NCBI GenBank assembly: GCA_030386875.1
Contig: CM059571.1
Location: forward strand, 28,266,355 to 28,330,354
DNA from: Morinoia aosen
Taxonomy: Eukaryota; Arthropoda; Malacostraca; Amphipoda; Talitridae
Reading direction: 5' to 3'
Length of the DNA stretch: 64,000 bases
This document shows positions 42,841 through 55,323 of this stretch, in pieces. The position numbers and the translations under genes are program-made. Under the pieces are notes generated by a model that searched no databases, was not told the origin of the DNA, and saw nothing but the letters and a program-made list of their open reading frames with translations. How positions within the stretch are numbered: position 1 is the first letter of the stretch; each line of letters begins with the position of its first letter.

Positions 42841-43309
42841 TGCAAACATATTGATTAGCTTTTATCAGCTGTGGTGATGTTCTGAAGGACGCTAACCTAA
42901 CTTGGGGATAAAGATTGATGTCTCCTAAGAAACGCTATCAGAAAATACGGTACAACCTACAATAGTGTAATTTTTTTACTCTCAAATCCCATTTTAATGT
43001 TCTGTTCCTTTTGTCATGATAAACATAAATAAATTACTTTCATATCGGTTAAGATTCAAGTGAGTAAAAGATTCATGGCTGGTAATGCAATTTCCTATAA
43101 TAACGAAAATTAAAAAATTGAAAATGACAAGTTGCATAAAATCTGGAACGTGTAGACAAAAACCGACTTCAGATTTGAACTGACTGACACACTCAAACTG
43201 ACTACAGAAAGAGATTTTTTAATTGCTACAAAATGTATGTTCTCCAGTTAGCAAACGGCAACGCTGCGTGCAGCAGTCTCGCCCTATTTTTTCAACTACC
43301 ACTCTGTAT
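42841..43309. other. Right flank of the orphan-gene insert
   Basis: AT-rich, no gene. The end of the insert inside the CR1-group element should lie near 43290. Confidence 0.3.
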
Positions 43310-44360
43310 AATGTCAAATTAATATTGCGAAGGAAAGCCAAAATTTTAGTTAAATGATATAGTATGAAAAGTCAACACTCGGCTGACCTATTTCTTGAAA
43401 AATTACTAATCAGGTCCAACGAATTTCAGAAATAGCGAAATCTGATAATGTCAACACCCAACTTTCAATTTTCAAGGAAAATTTTACAGTGGCTCTCAAA
43501 GAACCATATATCACCTAAAAAACTAATCCAAAACGCACTGCTTATATTACAGACTAAATTAAAAAGCTGAGCAGGATGAAGAAAACTTACTCTGAAAAAG
43601 GGTGCTCACATTTTCAATGAAGTACGTTAAACCAACCTAAATCAGCCTTCAGCTGCAAACCCATGCCCTAGTGCATCTACACGGGCTAGTGTCCGGTGAC
43701 TACATCCTGTCAATTTACCAGAGTTATGAAAAAAATTCATGCTCATTGAAAAACCTAAAGGCAGTTGAACGTGATGGTATCAACCTTTGATTTATCTAAG
43801 ACGCTTCCCTGACACATCACATATGATTCATTTGATAATTAGCTGCCAAGATGTTTCCCCAACCAATAGAAACACTCCTTAATTAGAGAGTTGCATAAAA
43901 CATGTGAAATTATTACTGCATTAAACTAGAGGCCCATACGCCTTTTACGTGCCCTTTCCAAACTATTAGAGGAAATGGTAACAAAACAACTGTCATCTCC
44001 CTTCGAAGGATCAAGTAGACTTCATCAAAATCAACATGCCTATACGAGGAATGCTAGTACTCAAAATGCTCTGCTTAATATCACTAAAAATACATAGAGT
44101 GGTGTCGATCAAAAAAATATAGCACTCTTGCTGCTACTTGATCTCTCCAAAGTGTTCGATTATGTCGAACATGAGTGTCTTTTACGAAAACTGTTGAAGT
44201 TAGGAGTAGATGCACAATGGTTTGAAAGCTATAGTTATCAAATCGATCTCGTGCAGTCCACTTAGAAAACAAATTGTCCCCATTCATTAAAAACAACTTT
44301 GTTTTTCCCCAAGAATCCATTCTTGGTCCGCTGCAGTTTTCCTTGTTCAGATGTTGTTTT
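43310..44360 (+). pseudogene. CR1-group non-LTR reverse transcriptase fragment (copy B)
   Basis: Parallels 53145-54435 of copy C, including CTACTTGATCTCTCCAAAG (LLDLSK, about 44140), ATGGTTTGAAAGCTATAG and CAAATTGTCCCCATTCATT. Many stops and frameshifts. It ends shortly after the P-Q-G block near 44330, before the YADD motif, followed by TCTAGAAAGTCC duplications (44401-44430) and the RTE-like element. Confidence 0.7.
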
Positions 44361-44496
44361 AATACATTCAATTATCGACATCAAAGTTTGGCTTATTCTA
44401 CTCTAGAAAGTCCAAGTACTCTAGAAAGTCCGAGAGGTCTGCCATTTTTGTAAATTATAATCAACATTATAATATATATAAATTATAATCAACGTT

Positions 44497-47400
44497 ATAA
44501 TATAATAAACGTTTTCCCTCTGTGGGGAGGGGGGGGGGTAGAATTCTCCCACCGTGGTCCGCTGCGTGTCGTAAGAGGCGACTGAAGTGGACGGAGCGAG
44601 GGGACTGGGGATCCCCTTCTCTGTAATGTTTTTCCTTAGAGGCAGCAGGCCAATGAAGGAAATGAGAGGGGTCGAAAGACCACTCAAACCCTAATACTAC
44701 GATCTTTGAATATAAGGGGGTATGGAAGTAGAGCAACTGAGAGTAAGAAGGAGGAGATCGGAAGAATGATGATAAACCGGAAGATGGATGTGTTGGCCCT
44801 GAGTGAGACGAAGTTGAAGGGTAGTGGTGAGATGATGTTCGGGAGTGTGGGGGGGACAGTATCTGGAGTGCGTGGGGGACATGCAAGAGAGGGTGTGGCT
44901 ATATTATTGAGTGTAAGAATGAGAGAGAAAGTAGTTGAATGGAGTGAGTTGTGATCAAGAATAATGTGAGTACGAGTGAAATTAGGGGAAGAGTCATGGG
45001 TGTTTGTGAGTGCGTACGGACCGGGATCGGAGAGGAGTGGGGAAGAGAGAGAAGAGTTTTGGGAGAAATTGTCCGAGTGCGTTGCATGAGTGGGGAGTGG
45101 TTGTAGAGTTGTGGTGATGGCCGACCTGAATGCAAGAGTGGGTGATGAGGTGGTGGATGGTGTTGTTGGTAAGTATGGAGTAGCTGGGTTGAATGAGAGT
45201 GATGAATTCTTGGTGGGGTTATGTGTGGAGAGTGAGTTAGGGATTGGGAATAGTTTGTTCCAGAAAAAAAGTACAAACAAGTATACATATGTGAGGACGA
45301 ATGGAGGTGTGATAGAGGAGAGAGCATTGATGGATTATATTCTGGTTAGCAGGGGAGTGATGGGTCGTTTGCTCGATGTGCATGTGTTCCGTGGTGAGAT
45401 GAATGGGATTTCGGATCATTACTTGGTGGAAGGAAAGTTGAGAGTAAGTGGAATGTGGGGAGGTGTAAAAAGGAGGAGTGGAAGGGAGGTGTTAAATGTA
45501 AGCAAGTTGCATGATTTTGAGTGTGAGTGTATCAGGAGAAGATTAAAGTGGAGTATGGAAGGGTGAAGGAAAGTGAGGTGGGTGGAGTGGAAGGGGAATG
45601 GAAGTTGTTAAAAGATGCGGTGGAGAAATGTGCAAGGGAAGTGTGTGGGGTAAGGAAATTGGAGGGGGGATTAGAAAGGGGAGTGAGTGGTGGAACGGAT
45701 AAGTAGGAGCGGCTGTGAGAAGAAAGCGGGGGGGGCGTTTGAAAGGTTGTTGCAACGAGGCAACCAGCAAAATTTCGAAGAGTATAAGGAGAGGAAGAAA
45801 GAGGTACAAAGAATGGTAAGGAAAGCAAAGAGGGCGCCGGATGAGGAATGAGGGAGAAAGTTGGGAGGTGATTTCATGGAGAGAAGGAAGGTTTTCTGGA
45901 AGGAAGTGAAGAGAATTAGGAAAGGTCAGGTGGAGAATGAGGCAAGAGTGAATGATGCAAATGGTAGGCTGTTAGTGGAGGGTTGTGAGGTGAGAAAGAG
46001 ATGGGCGGAGTATTTTGAGGAACTGCTGAGCGTGAGGGATGATAGGGTTGCGAGAGTATTAGCTGTTGGAAGGGATGTTAGAATGCCTGTGTTTGGTGAA
46101 GTGAATAGAAGTCGAATAAGAAGTGCAGAGATGAAAGGTGCGATGGATGAAATGAAAATTGGGAAAGCTCCAGGTATGGATGGCTGCACGGTTGAATGTC
46201 TAAAGAAAGGAGGAAATGTGGTTGTAGAATGGTTGGTACGTTTATAACATGTATGTTTCGAGGTTAGTAGAGTACCGGTTGATTGGAGTAGTGCATGTGT
46301 AGTTCCGTTGTACAAGGGGAAAGGTGACAGGTATGAGTGCAGTAATTCTAGGGGTATAAGTCTACTGAGTGTCGTTGGGATGCTGTATGGAAGAGTTTTA
46401 ATTGGAAGAGTGAGATTGTTGACGGATTGTGTGCTTGCTGAAGAACAGTGTGGTTTTAGGTGTGGTAGAGGTTGTGGGGATCAAATGTTTGCTGTGAGGC
46501 AGGTGAATGAAAAATACTTATTAAAGGGTAAAGATGTATATTGGGCATTTATGGATCTAGAGTAGGCGTATGACAGAGTGGGTCGTGAGGCTCTATGGCA
46601 GGTGGTAAGCCTGTATGGAGTGGGTGGGAGACTGTTGAATGCGATAAAGAGTTTCTACATTGATAGCAGAGCATGTGTGAGAGTAGGGAATGAGGTGAGT
46701 GAATGGTTCCCAGTTGTGACAGGTGTGAGATAGGGATGTGTGATGTCGCCGTGGTTGTTTAATTTGTTTATGGATGGTGTGGTGAGAGAAGTGAATGCCA
46801 GAGTGTTGGAAAAAGGTGCGCAGTTAGTGGGACAAAATGGTATGTATTGGGAAGTGTGTCAGCTGTTGTTTGCAGATGATACAGCGCTTGTGGCTGATTC
46901 AGAGGAAATACTGAGGAGACTGGTTGCTGAGTTTGGTAGAGTGTGCGAAGGGCGGAAATTGAGCGTAAATGTGAATAAAAGTAAGGTGATGAGATGTTCA
47001 AGAGGTGGAGTGTTTGGAACTTTGGATGTGAGGTTGAATGGTGAAGTTTTAGAGGAAGTAAAGCATTTTAGGTACCTCGGGTCGGATGTGACTGTTGAGG
47101 ATAGTATGGAAGTAGAAGTGAGGCATCGAGTGAATGAAGGCTGTAAGACATTGGGTGCAATGAGGAAAGTTTTTGAATGCAGGAGTTTGAGTTTGAATGC
47201 TAAGAGGGGACTGTATGAAAGCTTGATTGTGCCAGTTGTGTTGTATGGAGCAGAGTCCTGGGGGTTGAGAGCAGCTGAGAGGAGGAAGTTGGATGTGTGT
47301 GAGATGAAGTGTTTGAGGAGCATGTATGGAGTAACAAGAAGAGATAGGATCAGGATTGAGTTGGTTAGGGGGCAGACGGGTGTTATCAAAAAATTGAGCA

Positions 47401-47922
47401 GACGAGTGGATGAAAGAGTGCTTGGATGGTTTGGGCATGTTGAAAGAATAAATGTTTAGCGGCTGGTGAAAAAGATTTATATGTCGGAAGTGATTGGTCT
47501 GCGTGCGCGAGGTAGACCACGGATGAGTTGGATGGATGGGGTGAAACGTGCTTTGTATGAGAGGGGTCTGACTGTGGACGTGACGAGAGGGATGGCTGCG
47601 GACAGAAGTGAGTGGGGGCAGTGCATAAGAAGGTAATTTTATTTGTGACACGGTACGGGAAGTTGCCCGCGTGTGATGAGGTTGACCTGTCCTGTGCGGG
47701 GGGAGGGGCTGAACTCAATGAAGCGGTCGGGGTAAACCAGCTATGGCTGTCGGGCCTGACTGTGGAAGGTGGCTGTGCTGGGCTGCTGCTGATCCTGGCA
47801 GTTCAAGTGCGGCCAGTGCTGCCTCTCTTGCCTCCTAGTGCCTAAGTGTGGTGATTGTGGCCTGCTGTCGGCTACCCTCCCATAGGGAGGATAAGCCCGG
47901 TATATGTATATGTATATGTATG
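44497..47922 (+). mobile_element. RTE-like non-LTR retrotransposon, near full length
   Basis: Bounded by a 13-bp direct repeat TATAATCAACGTT at 44484-44496 and 47923-47935, the target duplication. Length is 3426 bp, typical of RTE. It starts with a 5' region containing GTCGTAAGAGGCGACT, has one long frame (endonuclease plus RT, no RNase H) and ends with TAGGGAGGATAAGCCCGG and a TATATG microsatellite in place of poly(A). The sense strand is strongly purine-rich. Confidence 0.85.
44697..47636 (+). pseudogene. RTE-like endonuclease-reverse transcriptase ORF
   Basis: Recognisable segments all lie in one frame over about 980 codons, broken by stops near 44952, 45087, 45564, 46245, 46563, 46731 and 47457. 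There may be more between 45566 and 45860. Endonuclease blocks: LRSLNIRGYGS, VLALSETKLKG, REGVAILLS, ADLNARVGDE and ISDHYLV (about 45410). RT blocks: KIGKAPGMDGCTVECLK, GISLLSVVGMLYGRVL, EEQCGFRCGRGC, AFMDLE-stop-AYDRV, GC-VMSPWLFNLFMDGV and LLFADDTALVADSEE (catalytic, about 46870). The C-terminus has RRLGWFGHVERI-like and GRPRMSWMDGVKRALYERG segments. It ends with QCIRR and TAA at 47634. The endonuclease nicks DNA for target-primed reverse transcription. Confidence 0.85.
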
Positions 47923-47935
47923 TATAATCAACGTT

Positions 47936-50099
47936 GTTTCAACTATCTGTAAAAAACAGTCATTTTAAATAACAATATTAAATAACAAAAACAATTTGCA
48001 ATAAGACATTGAAATATGTCACGTTTTGATTGCTCAAAACGTCAGGTGTTTCCATTATATTGTCCAACCCTGAAGTTCCTAGGCAAGCATGAGGCTGGCA
48101 AGAACTTCACTCGAAGCACTGTTGTATGCGGTTCTCCGTACTCTAGGAGTCAAAAGTCAATCTGATTAGAATTTTAAATCCGCCTATGGTATCCATTCGA
48201 CATTAACAAGGAGAAATTCCGATGAAACTTGCACACAATCTAGCATCCTCAAAGGTTTTAAACAAATCAAGTAGCATTCACATGCGGGGAGGTAAAATTA
48301 AACTTACAAGTGCACAGAGATCGAAGGGTCCACGCCCGAACGGAAAAATCACAAAAAGACTTCTCTCAAACCCAATCCGAGGGATTTTGTACTCTAGAAT
48401 TATGTAAATGGTAAACTAACATTTGGATTGAATATTTTTTTGGTGCATCTTAATTATCTTTTACATTCTACCCATGAATCCATCGCTTTGCAGAAAATGA
48501 GAAATATAATACCGATGGAAGAATGTACCAGATTGTCTAATGGTATTAAATTATTTTACTGGAATTTTTTACACAAATTTGAAAAAAATCCTGCACGAAA
48601 TGCAAATTGACAAGCCATAAACTGAATGTAACCAATGCTCCAAAGCCACGCAAACATTCAAAGCCAACTCAGGTGAACTGTAATAGGCTTGTTGTTTGTT
48701 ATCTGTCCCATCAGATCAACAAGTTAATTTCAGCACCCTGAAATCCCACGAAACGGAATGCATTCGCTAGCAAAGGATGAGACTTCATGAAATCCTGCAA
48801 TGTAAACTTGAGTGTATCCGATTTCCGGTTACGTAAGTTTTATTTTCCATATGGGTATAACTGACCAGGAACTGCCAAATAATCTGAAAAATTCGTTTGT
48901 CTCCTGCAATTACAAGACGTACGTCAGTCAATTCGATATTCAACCTCTTCTGCATGGAATCTTTGAAACTTCCCCAACCATGACTGCAGATTCGCATGCA
49001 AAGACGTCGAATGATTCCTAATGTTTAGTGCTGCTGATATTACACCATTCCTCGTTCAATTTTATTCAAAATTAATCCAGATCGACGCAAATATTTCAAG
49101 ATTAAATTTATTTCAGTTCCTCGCACTCCAATTAGTTCAGTACGGAAGTCGACAAATTTCCAGTCCCCTAATATTTCTGTTAATAGTTGCATCCATGTTT
49201 GATACATTTCTTAGCCTACTTTTTCCTCTCTTGCCCTTAAAACGAATTTGTGATGTATGTTTATTTTATTCGAACAGTCACGTGGATATTCCAAAAAAAA
49301 TGTTTCACTAATTTAAAACCTAACCATGGTTATTTCATCGTATGTAACGAAAATTTAGTTTATCTGCTTTTATTTGCTTCTGAACAGGAAAATTTTCCGA
49401 GTTCAAAAAAAACTCCCCGTCAACAGTTGTAAGAAAATATGTTTCCCGTGAGTTCAACACAGAAATTCAAAAGTCTGGTACGATGACATTTGTCTTCATT
49501 AAGTCACCTGAAACGACGTGAAAATGAGAGAGTTGAGGCTCCTTTAAAGAATCACTTTTATAAATTGAGAAATATTTCGTGCCCATCATCTTTAATTATT
49601 CAAAATATTGTCTGAATCCGCAAGCATATTACTTAGTTTACCACTATAAGGTTTGGCCGTTGAGACAATAATAATTATGAGAGTAAGCTGTTAAAACTAC
49701 GATGGGCACCAAACTACGTAGAAAAAAAGAGTGTACTCAATTTTGAAATTTTGTTATCAATTATATAATTTGTCTTTGTGCACTCTACTACTGTGCTGTA
49801 GATGTTGATATTGTATTTATTGCCATCTGTTTCGAGAATAGCTGGTGACATAAAAAATAATTCACTGGGGAACACACTTTTGGTTACATGAGTTCTGACA
49901 CTTGATTCTAGTGTATTTGAGGTTACTGGGATAAAAAATGCCATTAGTTTGCAAAGATCAGGTCTAGTTTTCATGCTACACGGCCGTGTATTTATTTTAA
50001 TTAAAAGTTGTTTTTACATTTAACAGTACAGTTAATGAAGTGTTATCACTATAAAAAGTGTTTATGCATTTTTGCATACTTCAGTAAGCTGTTAAAACA
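47936..50099. other. Anonymous AT-rich sequence, no gene seen
   Basis: Many frames of 60-96 codons on both strands without domains. AGTAAGCTGTTAAAAC occurs at 49683 and 50083 as a direct repeat on both sides of a 400-bp segment; it may bound a small unknown insert. Confidence 0.35.
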
Positions 50100-50960
50100 A
50101 AAAGGGCTTCTCAATCATGTAAACGAAAATGTGTGACACGCCAGGATGCGTTCTGCTACATCTGTGGTACATTCACAGGTCCAAAGCAAAGAAAGAAAAT
50201 GTCAGTGAATTTGTGAAGCGAGCTTACTTTTCTTACTTTCAAGTGAAACTTGGAGATCAAGATAAACCTTGGGCACCACATGAGGTACGTCACTCCTGCG
50301 AAGAAATCTTGCGTCAATGGACTAAAGGAAAAAATACAATAAAATTTGGCATTCCGATAATACGGCGTGTGCCACGAGACCATGTCATAGACTACATATG
50401 CCATACTGATACTTAATGTATGTTACTTATGCCATCCATACTGATGTTATTTTTACTGGTAAATCTCGTCAGCTTATCGCATGCCCTAGTCTAGATTCAG
50501 CAATGAAACCCGTGCCCCACTCAGATGATGTCCCAAAACCTATCTTCTCTCAACTTGCTTCTCTTGACTCTGACGGCGAATGTGGCATTGGGTTGACAGA
50601 GTCAACAAACAGAAACAGCGACTGAGATTTTGAAGGCGAACCAACAGAACCACAAATATTAGGGAATACAGAACTCAACAATTTAGTTCGAGATCTGGGT
50701 TTGTCTAAACAGCTTTCAGGAAGGTTTGCTTCACGATTAAACGATAAAAACTTACTGGGAATGGACGCAAAGGTATGCAACATACTATCGTAACAGTGAA
50801 GATAACCTCTTACAGTTCTTTGATTCTAAGTTCAACTTCGTCTACTGTTGTGATATTCCTGGATTAGTCACCGCATTGGGAGCTACATGTTATGATTCAA
50901 AAGAGTGACGCCTTTTTGTAGAAAGCTCTAACACAATTGAAAATCAAGGACGTATCGCCG
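50100..50960 (+). pseudogene. Orphan insect multicopy gene family, copy 2 (N-terminal half)
   Basis: Read across frames it gives the N-terminus that copy 1 lacks: DAFCYICGTFTGPKQRKK (50140), KLGDQDKPWAPHEVRHSC and LRQWTKGKNTIKFGIP (50250-50360), RRVPRDHVIDY, then a linker with SAMKPVPHSDDVPKPIF (50500). NNLVRDLGLSKQLSGRF (50680) follows, and VYCCDIPGLVTALGATCYDS (50850) overlaps copy 1. The C-Y-I-C-G and later Cys suggest a zinc-binding N-terminal module. It ends near VESS at about 50930. At least three frame changes and stops. Confidence 0.68.
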
Positions 50961-51185
50961 GTGGATTAAGGACGTGAGGATCGATTATGTACGATTTATA
51001 GGCTAGTCGGCCTGCTCTGCCGACTCCCTAAACTCGCTCATAACTACGCGCTGTCGAGCTCGGATGTGAAATTCATAGTTGGCCATGGATGATTTGATGG
51101 CGAAAAATTTTCAGTTGGTTAATAGCCGTAGCATTTGAGAGCGGTCATACTTGGTTTACAGCCTTTCAAATGTATGCTGCAGGTA

Positions 51186-51682
51186 GTGTGCTGTCGGTGG
51201 TGTGCTGCCGATGGTGTGCTGCAGGCGGTGTGCTACAGGCGGTGTGCTGCAGGCAGTGTGCTGAAGGCGGTGTGCTGCGGGTAGTGTGCTGCAAGTGGTG
51301 TGCTGCAGGTGGTGTGCTTTCGGTGGTGTGCTGCCAGTGGTGTGCTGCCGGTGGTGTGCTGTCGGTGGTGTGCTGCCGATGGTGTGCTGCCGGCGGCGTG
51401 CTGCAGGTGGTGTGCTGCAGGGGGTGTGCTGTAGGTGGTGTGCTGCCGGTGGTGTGCTGCCAGTGATGTGCTGCCGGTGGTATGCTGTCGGTGGTGTGCT
51501 GCCGATGGTGTGCTGAAGGCGGTGTGCTGCAGGTGGTGTGCTGCCGGTGGTGTGCTGTCGGTGGTGTGCTGCCGGTGGTGTGCTGCTGGTGGTGTGCTGT
51601 CGGTGGTGTGCTGTCGATGGTGTGCTGGCGATGATGTGTTGTCGGTGGTGTGCTGCCGATTGTGCGTGGTGTGCTGCAGGTG
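51186..51682 (+). repeat. 14-bp minisatellite, about 35 copies
   Basis: The unit GTGTGCTGCCGGTG and variants (CAGGCG, GTCGGTG, CGATG endings) repeats every 14 bases. Because 14 is not a multiple of three, three units make a 14-residue repeat, and long stop-free frames appear on both strands (Cys/Trp-rich forward, His/Thr/Pro-rich reverse). These are by-products, not genes. Confidence 0.92.
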
Positions 51683-52539
51683 TTGTCACAATGTCAAAAC
51701 GTGTGTTTTGGCATTTTGCGTACAGTGCATTATAACAATGTGTTGAATATTTAATTTCATTTTCATTCTTTTCTCCAAATGATCACAACATGGTAAATGA
51801 ACACTTTACCTCAATATGCTCACAATAAAAACATCGGGGCGCTTACTCGCATTCATTTATGTGCTTACTATTGATGTGGGTATGTTTTAATTTCATTCCT
51901 CAACGAAATGCCACCTATCAGCTGAAATGGTTTGATAAATCATGCAAAAGTTAAAGCTGCAAATTTACTTAATGTCACGATCAGTTGTATTATTCGGTCT
52001 TTCAAAATTGTCATGAAAGGATGTTATTTTATTTATAATATTTGAACCAATTAATATATTTATTAATAATTAATAATTGTTAATATAATATATATATTAA
52101 CATAACATAATATATTCTAACAATGTCACCAAATTAATAATAAATTAACTAATATATTTTACCAATGTCACCAAATTTTAAACTTCAACCGTAAAAAACG
52201 AATTTAGTCGCTGCGAGCTTAAACATGTCACATACCCCAGTCCTTGAAGAAAAACTGAAGATTAAATGTTATTTTACGCTACTCTTGCCAGTTTGAATTA
52301 GAATTGAATAACAAAAAATATAATATAATACACCTCTACATCCATGCGCACACACGTAAAATATATGCAATATTTTTTGGTCTAGTATTATGTACTTTTC
52401 CAAAATTTTATTTCGAACATTCAAAAGTTATTGTCCGTAAGCCAAATTTTACGGTAACTTAAAATTTGATCTAGAGGCTTGTTCAAAGCACTCGTGAGTC
52501 ATGACTCGATCAGTCAGTTAGTGGGAGTGAGTCATCGTG
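51683..52539. other. Anonymous AT-rich sequence, no gene seen
   Basis: AT-rich with long ATTAATAATTAATA stretches near 52050-52150. No gene. Confidence 0.4.
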
Positions 52540-55323
52540 CAGCGTAGTCTGAATGAGAAACTGGATGACATCAGAGTAATGTTGGTCACTGGAGAAATTG
52601 ACATTTTGTGTGTTTAAGAGTCTTGGTTTGATTCACGAACCAAAAGTTTATTTTTTAACATTCCTGATTACGTGTTGTACCGCTACGATGGCGCTAAAAC
52701 CAGCCGAGGTAGTGGATCTTGTATTTATGTGAAATAAATGTACTCAACATCTTCACTTCTAGCAAATAAAGTTTGAGAAGGCATTGAAACGGTTTGGTTA
52801 GAAGTGCAAATAAATAAACATGAATCCATAATCATTGGCATCCTTTACCGGCACCCATCGTCTCCCCTAATTCTAACACTAGATTTCATTGGGGAAACCT
52901 TCGAAGAAATCCTTCAGGCAAAAGAATAATTCTTTACTTTCGGAAATTTTAATACTGACTTAGCGGACAGGAACAATCAGCTAAGCAAACTGTTGTATAA
53001 ACTAAGCCTATCACAAATGGCCAAAGCAACGACTCGCATCATTAAATTCTCTGCAACTCTCCTCGATCTGACAATCACAAATAATCTCACCACAGTACTT
53101 AGTACAGTAATATCACCTTTTATTTCCGATCACCACAATAGAATGTGAAATTATTATTGCAAAGAATAGACAAAAATACCGCTTAATGACTTATCGCTCG
53201 AAATGGCACTATTCTGTGGAACTATTTCAAGAAAAACTACTCAATAGCTCTACCGAATTCCAGAATATGATGCAATCGGACGATGTTGACATTCAAGAGT
53301 CCATCTTAAACGAGAACTTCACAGCAGCTCTCGACGAATGCGCACCTTACGTCACCAAGAAAACAAGCCAAAACGCACTGTTTGGATTACTGACGAAATT
53401 AAAGAGATGAGCAGAATAAAGAAAGCTAACTTGCGAGAGTACAAAAACAATAGGTGAATCAAGACCTTATATAATTGATATAAAGAACACGAAGAATGCT
53501 TCGAAAGAAAATCACTGAAGCGAAACAAACTCACTTCCACCAGGAACTGATAACGGCTAAAAATAACCCGAAACGAACTTGGGAAATCATTAGTGAGGTA
53601 GCCCTATATGAAAATTTAGACCGTACAAGTAATTTTGAAAATCCCTTGGCAACAGCTACGGATTTCAATAATTTTTTTTGATAAGTAGGGGCTCAAATTT
53701 TCAGAGAGGTGTGTACCAGTCCAGGTGAAACGTCAATTGAAAATTCATGCCCTACTGCATCCTGGAGGGCTGATGTCAGGTGGAGACCACGTCCTGTCGA
53801 TTTACCGGGGTTAAGAAATATCTTATTCTCTAAAAAATACCAAGGCAGTTGAACATGATGGTATCAGTCTTCAATATTTCAAAGACAGTTTCCCAGTCAC
53901 AGCACCATGGATTCGTCTGATAATTAATACATCAATAGCAGCCAACACGTTTCCAACCAAATGGAAACACTCCATTATTAGACTGTTGCATAAAAGTGGT
54001 GACCTAAAAACAGCATCAAACTACAGGCCCATCAGTCTTTTACCTGTAATGTCCAAAATATTGGAGAAAGTGGTGACAAATCTATTGTCATTTCACCTGG
54101 ACGAGTCAAATCTACTCCACCGAAGTCAATACGCCTATAGAAGAAACACTAACACTCAAGATGCTCTGCTCAATATCTCTGAAAAATATACAGCGACATC
54201 GATCAGAAGAATTTAACACTCATGCTGCTACTCGATTTCTCTAAAGCGTTCGATAGCGTCGAACATGATAGACTTCTACGTAAAATACTGAACTTGGGAG
54301 TGGACACGCAATGGTTTGAAAGTTACTTGTCAAATCGATCTCATGCAGTCCGCTTAGAAGACAAATTGTCCCCATTCATTCAAAACAATTTTGGTGTTCC
54401 CCAAGGATCCATTCTTGGTCCGCTACTGTTTTTTATTTTCGTTAATGATTTCCCTCCAATGCCTTCTAACACACGGATCTCAATGTATGCAGATGATGTT
54501 CAAATTGCAATAACAAGTTCTGTATCGCAAATACCACAGACGCAAATTAACGCCGAAACTATACTGACTAGCCTGAAATCATGGTACGACCGAAATCGTC
54601 TCAAATTAAATGCTAATAAAATACAATGCATTATTTTCGGACCCAATGATGCTATTAAAAAAAACTTCAGATCTTACTCTCGCAGTTGGAAATGATAAAA
54701 TTAATGCATCAGAAAAAGTTAAAAACCTAGGTATCTGGTCCGATATAAATATGTCCTTCAAATCTCACGTTGAGACTACTTGCAACAAAATCTACGGAAT
54801 TTTATTATTTTTTCATCGTATAAAAAGTATGCTAGACGAAAAATCCATATTATTTGCCATTCAATCCCTCGTGTTATCGCGCATTGACTACTGCAGCCTA
54901 GTATGGGGAGTGGTACCTCAATACCTTCAAATGGATTTACAAAAATGCGTAAACTTCGCAGTCATGGTGGTATGCAACGGTAATTTCAAAAGAAGCGATC
55001 ACGTAACCCCTCTCCTTAATAAACTCGGCTGGATTCCTATCCAAGAAAGGCTCCTCATGCAGAGGGCCCAATACGTATTCTCCTCGTTGTATCTTCCTCT
55101 GAGCAATGCTGAGATAGTGCGTTTCCATCCACCCACTATAACCAACCCAAAGCCGAACAGAAACAATGTCTTAGTCAACTATCGTTCATCTCAAATAGGC
55201 AGGAGGCTCTGTCAATTTCAGGCGCCTTATTGTGGAAGAAACTTCCCCTGAGTATTAAAGTCCCTCAAAGACCGAGAGAATTTAAAGCCAAAATAATTCG
55301 TCATCTTTCGTCTCAACGATAAT
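52540..55323 (+). pseudogene. CR1-group non-LTR retrotransposon ORF2 (copy C), nearly complete
   Basis: Endonuclease half (52540-53120): EIDILCV-stop-ESWFDS, IIIGILYRHPSSP, FGNFNTDL and ATLLDLTITNN. RT half: NYRPISLLPVMSKILEKVV (54015), YAYRRNTNTQDALL (54130), LLLDFSKAFDSVEHDRLLRK (54225), FGVPQGSILGPLLFF (54390) and SMYADDVQIAITSS (54480, catalytic). After RT come LSRIDYCSLVWGVVPQYLQ (54875) and LVNYRSSQIGRR near the end, with the stop at 55321. There is no RNase H. Four or more frameshifts and several stops; it is a dead copy of the family seen in A and B. Confidence 0.82.

Noticed and set aside
44467-47718. Many long minus-strand frames rich in Ser, Pro, Leu and His
   Set aside because: They mirror the purine-rich sense strand of the RTE-like ORF; none has a domain, while the plus strand has clear endonuclease and RT motifs.
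51156-51689. Long His/Thr/Pro-rich minus-strand and Cys/Trp-rich plus-strand reading frames
   Set aside because: They are the automatic translation of a 14-bp minisatellite and are open in several frames at once.
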